Shown here piece after piece: positions 61,501 through 64,000 of a stretch of 64,000 bases of DNA. Position numbers and translations under genes: made by a program. Below the pieces are notes generated by a model, which was given only the letters and a program-made list of their open reading frames with translations, was not told where the DNA came from and did no database searches. Positions within the stretch are counted from its first letter, which is position 1. Every line of letters starts with the position of its first letter. The stretch is from assembly GCA_020744425.1 (NCBI GenBank), contig JAGMUV010000012.1:1488001-1552000 (forward strand), read 5' to 3'. Source of the stretch: Dactylonectria macrodidyma. Lineage: Eukaryota; Ascomycota; Sordariomycetes; Hypocreales; Nectriaceae.

Positions 61501-64000
61501 GGTCTTTGGGAAGGTCAGCCATTACTATGCAACGGTAGAGACGAACGATCGTGGCAGTCTGCACTTGCACGGACTCCTGTGGTTACACGGCAACATGGAG
61601 CTGCCGTCGCTCGTCGACGACATCGCCGACCCTCAAGAAGAAGAGTACCGTGCCCGAGTGGTGCGCTACATGGACTCGGTCTTTCACGAATGCTTAGATG
61701 AGGACGCTGGAAAGGCTCTCCGCCAGGAGCGGAAGCCGATCCACCCCGTCGAGGAGATGATGAACGACACCGAGGCTCTCACTGCGGCCTTTGACGCCGA
61801 GTCCAACTTCATCGCGTACTGCTGCCAGGTCCATTCCCACACCTATACTTGCATCAAGTATTCTCTAAAGGGCCTCGCAAATCATGACGCAGACAAGTAT
61901 AGGCGAACGGCTTGCCGGTTCAAAGCGCCCTGGAAGATCGTTGATGCGACGGGGCTGAGCGATGACGACCTGCTCACCATCCGTCGCAACCACCCGCTCG
62001 TCAACCGGTATAACAAAGCGATGGCGGTCGGCCTCCGCCACAACCACGATGTATCCATGATCCTGACGAGGACCAAGGGCCTGGCCATGGTATTTTACAT
62101 CACCAACTATGCCACGAAGTTAGACACGCCCATGTGGAGACGAATCGCCCACGCGGCCGAAGTCTTCCGACAGCTTCGCGAAGATGCCGCGTCGAGGCAT
62201 GACGCATCCGCAACAGGCGACCAGGGCGCCCAGCGACCTGCTGTGCTGAACCAGAGTCGCCAGTTTCTGATGAGGGTGGCGAATCGGATATTTTCCGAGA
62301 GACAGCTCTCCGCCGTGGAGGTATGTTACCACATGCTCGGCTATCAGACGGACTTTACCAACGTCCCGCACTGGTCCTTCCTAAACCTGACCGCACTGTA
62401 TTGGGCGGTATTCCGGAGATGGAAACACCTCCGTCGCCAGGCCGGCGCAGAAGCGGAGGAGGAGGAGCCGCCAGAAACGGTACAACTCAGGGAGGGCGGC
62501 CGGACCCTGTTGTGCTTGGATGCTTACGCCTACAGAGGCCGTGTCCTCAAAGATATGTGCCTCTATGACTACATGTCCATGGTTACCCTGGTCCGTAGCC
62601 GCGGCCGGGACGAGGACGAAAACCACATATCTCTCGAGGGGCCCTCTCCAGAGCACCATGGCTGGTTTCAGAAGCTCCGGCGACCTCACGAGTACGCAGT
62701 GCCGATTTTTCAAGGATTCATCAGCGACGATCACCGGGACGAGCACCCGGTGTATTTCAGACGGTACGTTCTTAGTCAACAATGCCAAATCCGAGCCTAC
62801 TCTGACATTCCGTGCAGTAACTCTGTTCTCCATCTGGCCCTGTTTGTGCCTTGGGAAGGCTTTCTTTCCATCATGCAGGGGGATATCGCCGACATATGGT
62901 CCGGATATGAAGCTTCCCTCTGTTGCAGGCTGCGTTTTCACGTGTCGAACATCTCCCTTCTCAGCAAGTCAGCCGAGGACGCGCGGAAAGACGCAAAGCT
63001 CTGGGCCAGCCGATCAGAAGGCGACGACACAGTCGACGTAGACTTCCCTCTTGATGAGGGCGACGACGATGAAGAGCGCGCAACCATCGCTGAGCACCAC
63101 CAGAATTTTGCGGCTCTGCTACACACTCTGCACAACGCCGTCCGAGATTCTGATGCCACGAGAGGCTCCCCAGTCTTGGCGAATTTCATCCGCGACCTGC
63201 GTGAAGAGACTTCGGCATCGGAGGATAGGCCTTTTATTCAGCGTCCCGAGGGCTTTTATCAGCAAATCCGCCGTACCCAGGACGCTCCGCTATGCCAATT
63301 TCAGACCCTTTCTGCAGAGAATGTTCAAGCCGCTGCGAAGGCTCTGGAGATGCTCCATCTCCGGATGCTGGATGAGATTGAGACAGGTCCCCAGGGTAGC
63401 GCGCATCACACGCCTAACGCCGACATAGATGATATACTTGCTCGCAACTACGATACGGAGATTCCCCTACCACGTCGAAGTCAGGGCCCAGTCGCACAGT
63501 GTCCTCGGATGCTCGTTGACGTTAATATGGCAACAAGCTTTGCGGGATTAGGACGCCTTGCCGCGTCGAATTATACCCTCAACTCTCTGCAGACAATGGC
63601 TCTTCAACTTGTGTGCAGGTTTTTAGACAGGTACTCAGCGGACCCCGACCCGGCGGGTCAACATCTCCAGTACACCGGAGGGCCGGGCGGTACAGGAAAA
63701 TCCAGGGTCATCTCGGCCCTGAAATGGGTCTTCTCGGCGAGAGGCCAACCACATCTTCTCCAGATCACGGGAACATCAGGTAGTGCAGCTGCACAGATCG
63801 GAGGTACGACATTACATTCTGCCTGTGGACTGGATACCCGGCGCTCCCTCGACAAACAACTCCCACTTTTCTCGGAGGCAAAGAAGTGGACGTGGAAGCA
63901 GAAGCTGGTCCTCGTGATCGACGAAGTTAGCATGCTTGGAGGTGCTACCCTGTACGAGGCCAGCTGCCGTCTTCAATCGCTCCGCGATTGCCCAGATAAG
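58583..64000 (+). CDS. Helitron Rep-helicase, open to the window edge (1806 codons)
   Basis: Transposase of a rolling-circle Helitron. One uninterrupted frame from the ATG at 58583 continues past 64000. N-terminus: five copies of a ~23-residue repeat (EPVRVPLDEIRRTLEDLDR type, at residues ~5, 56, 98, 149, 184). Next come a Pro/Arg-rich linker and a Cys-rich block (HCNFCYRK, CRDCF, CHECY; ~360-430). The Helitron N-domain follows (SYWARYVLQRHGGRFATHPV). The HUH nuclease has HLHGLLW (His994, His996), VHSHTYTCIKYS and the two-Tyr motif YITNYATK (Tyr1172, Tyr1176). The Pif1-type helicase begins with P-loop GGPGGTGKS (~1699) and Walker B VLVIDEVSML (~1779), and its remaining motifs lie outside the window. 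No stop or frameshift, so it is probably a recent and possibly active copy. The start could lie further upstream. Confidence 0.95.
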   Translation, partial: MPREKPVRVPIDEIRRTLEDLDGRRTGNGAGGRSGPPHSILPSSLAYQSTHQPRQEPVRVPLDEVRRTLEDLDRRHAKGRTLRRQGESQQTEAKPREEPVRVPLDEIRQRLDDLDRQHAETQARGRQESSRSTLASQLASQKPAQPRKEPIRVRPDEVGRAWDDIKRQRAEERGRRAQAVARRNTVTVPEDELRRTMAAITQQHAEERFRERAARLRSQEETGEFDRRGAEEVRRTQPPATPGRISTSPQIPIPQAIPQTPQTPPPRKRLREPQPEGLLTPPPTRPDRPRKRPRPSQETALLQGESLETILRYYESRFRDKERESVARSWCKEVPLALQVETAQSFHQAFTDERTLPISHCNFCYRKQPPSELIKIRWRRHLTPSLLQATAALQECRDCFPAGDDAEAMVCHECYAALKKGKLPKTCAVNNMYIGCEHRYPEELDGLSPVEERLIALQASFGYITKFTVDNKTPSGLSYRKHVKGHIVVFPNKVEDLVATVLPHPLLVTIENIHISWSGSSKPGAADVGHLLQVRKSRVRAALSWLQENNPLYEHITIDYGEIDGWRYADGSDVPILIMDSMQREEPSVTEKTQTDHIVPDTDRGLEENRLTTIEEIVASAQAHSSDDSSLREGTLPNEQDLPLPGDPRASIPGPEDADGDGDVILETTSSGMFPLDGPAAFEEADKLSFLADAIQTTRTRGADEAEPCAMHVQGTGGQPFILVERGADFADSLHEDFFPRTFPKLFPWGRGGPKALHVSDREQQQAPEAAERHPNHSLSYWARYVLQRHGGRFATHPVFCFLVFNILLRSSNRRISMVRTTKGSFERVERVYATLTGDRLKRAEDEMRETRTTTDADVTFLLRELSIFGHAQPLSNETRLLMRRRIQAINIWAGTPAIWITINPNDINNPVKMRLSIHRLHDYHTAKELLADLRGRYDRIALSTMDPVSSAIFFHREISLFFEKYVRTDQQSVFGKVSHYYATVETNDRGSLHLHGLLWLHGNMELPSLVDDIADPQEEEYRARVVRYMDSVFHECLDEDAGKALRQERKPIHPVEEMMNDTEALTAAFDAESNFIAYCCQVHSHTYTCIKYSLKGLANHDADKYRRTACRFKAPWKIVDATGLSDDDLLTIRRNHPLVNRYNKAMAVGLRHNHDVSMILTRTKGLAMVFYITNYATKLDTPMWRRIAHAAEVFRQLREDAASRHDASATGDQGAQRPAVLNQSRQFLMRVANRIFSERQLSAVEVCYHMLGYQTDFTNVPHWSFLNLTALYWAVFRRWKHLRRQAGAEAEEEEPPETVQLREGGRTLLCLDAYAYRGRVLKDMCLYDYMSMVTLVRSRGRDEDENHISLEGPSPEHHGWFQKLRRPHEYAVPIFQGFISDDHRDEHPVYFRRYVLSQQCQIRAYSDIPCSNSVLHLALFVPWEGFLSIMQGDIADIWSGYEASLCCRLRFHVSNISLLSKSAEDARKDAKLWASRSEGDDTVDVDFPLDEGDDDEERATIAEHHQNFAALLHTLHNAVRDSDATRGSPVLANFIRDLREETSASEDRPFIQRPEGFYQQIRRTQDAPLCQFQTLSAENVQAAAKALEMLHLRMLDEIETGPQGSAHHTPNADIDDILARNYDTEIPLPRRSQGPVAQCPRMLVDVNMATSFAGLGRLAASNYTLNSLQTMALQLVCRFLDRYSADPDPAGQHLQYTGGPGGTGKSRVISALKWVFSARGQPHLLQITGTSGSAAAQIGGTTLHSACGLDTRRSLDKQLPLFSEAKKWTWKQKLVLVIDEVSMLGGATLYEASCRLQSLRDCPDK
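58583..64000 (+). mobile_element. Helitron, 5' coding portion
   Basis: Defined by its Rep-helicase frame. Neither terminus is in reach: the 3' CTRR end with hairpin lies right of the window, and the 5' TC end lies somewhere before 58583. Helitrons give no target duplication, so the left border cannot be read from the sequence. Confidence 0.85.

Noticed and set aside
1..64000. Starship giant transposon
   Set aside because: No DUF3435 tyrosine-recombinase captain was found and the elements present explain the structure. A captain could still lie outside the window.

Overview
The window is a piece of a filamentous ascomycete (Pezizomycotina) chromosome. The evidence is the short 50-85 bp spliceosomal introns with GT/GC donors and CTAAC-like branch sites, an intact fungal group III (NikA/Os-1 type) hybrid histidine kinase, a Zn2Cys6 transcription factor, a PDR-type ABC transporter, a HET-domain remnant and many fungal transposon families. 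Premature stops in the DNA transposons are almost all CpA-to-TpA changes, as expected from repeat-induced point mutation (RIP). The genus cannot be fixed from the sequence alone.

Layout. 1-4480: a Fot/pogo copy (A1) cuts the 5' end of an integrase-core (DDE) gene, and a 1213-bp hAT derivative (2939-4151, 8-bp target duplication) cuts the same gene again. 5009-6148: an unknown acidic protein with a SUMO-interaction-like motif. 6735-7945: a LINE fragment that holds a tRNA-Val-headed SINE with an 11-bp target duplication. 9714-13928: the intact histidine kinase (six exons, 1296 aa). 15108-18257: a hAT/BED start, Fot copy B and an ankyrin-repeat gene cut at its 5' end. 18874-19564: a membrane RING-H2 protein. 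21913-26520: a full-size PDR ABC transporter (1478 aa, four exons). 27435-29197: a truncated hAT. 29873-31518: a Zn2Cys6 regulator. 31860-35390: two LINE families, a 330-bp MITE and a SnoaL-like gene. 35578-42497: a small AT-rich element holding a solo LTR and a complete Ty3/gypsy chromovirus with identical LTRs. 42731-57066: a piggyBac-like tail, a hAT split by Fot copies, a HET remnant, and Fot copies C, D, A2 and A3; A3 cuts a secreted DUF7492-like gene. 58583-64000: a Helitron Rep-helicase ORF that stays open for 1806 codons and runs off the right edge.

The ordinary genes (histidine kinase, ABC transporter, Zn2Cys6 factor, RING protein, SnoaL-like protein) sit as islands between nested transposons and do not form an evident pathway. 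The most informative signals are structural. All six Fot/pogo copies, in four sequence subfamilies, share TIRs built from a 17-bp motif repeated twice, although the motif differs between subfamilies. The SINE shares its 3' tail with a resident LINE. The gypsy element carries a Tf1-like self-priming signature. The Helitron protein begins with five copies of a ~23-residue repeat.
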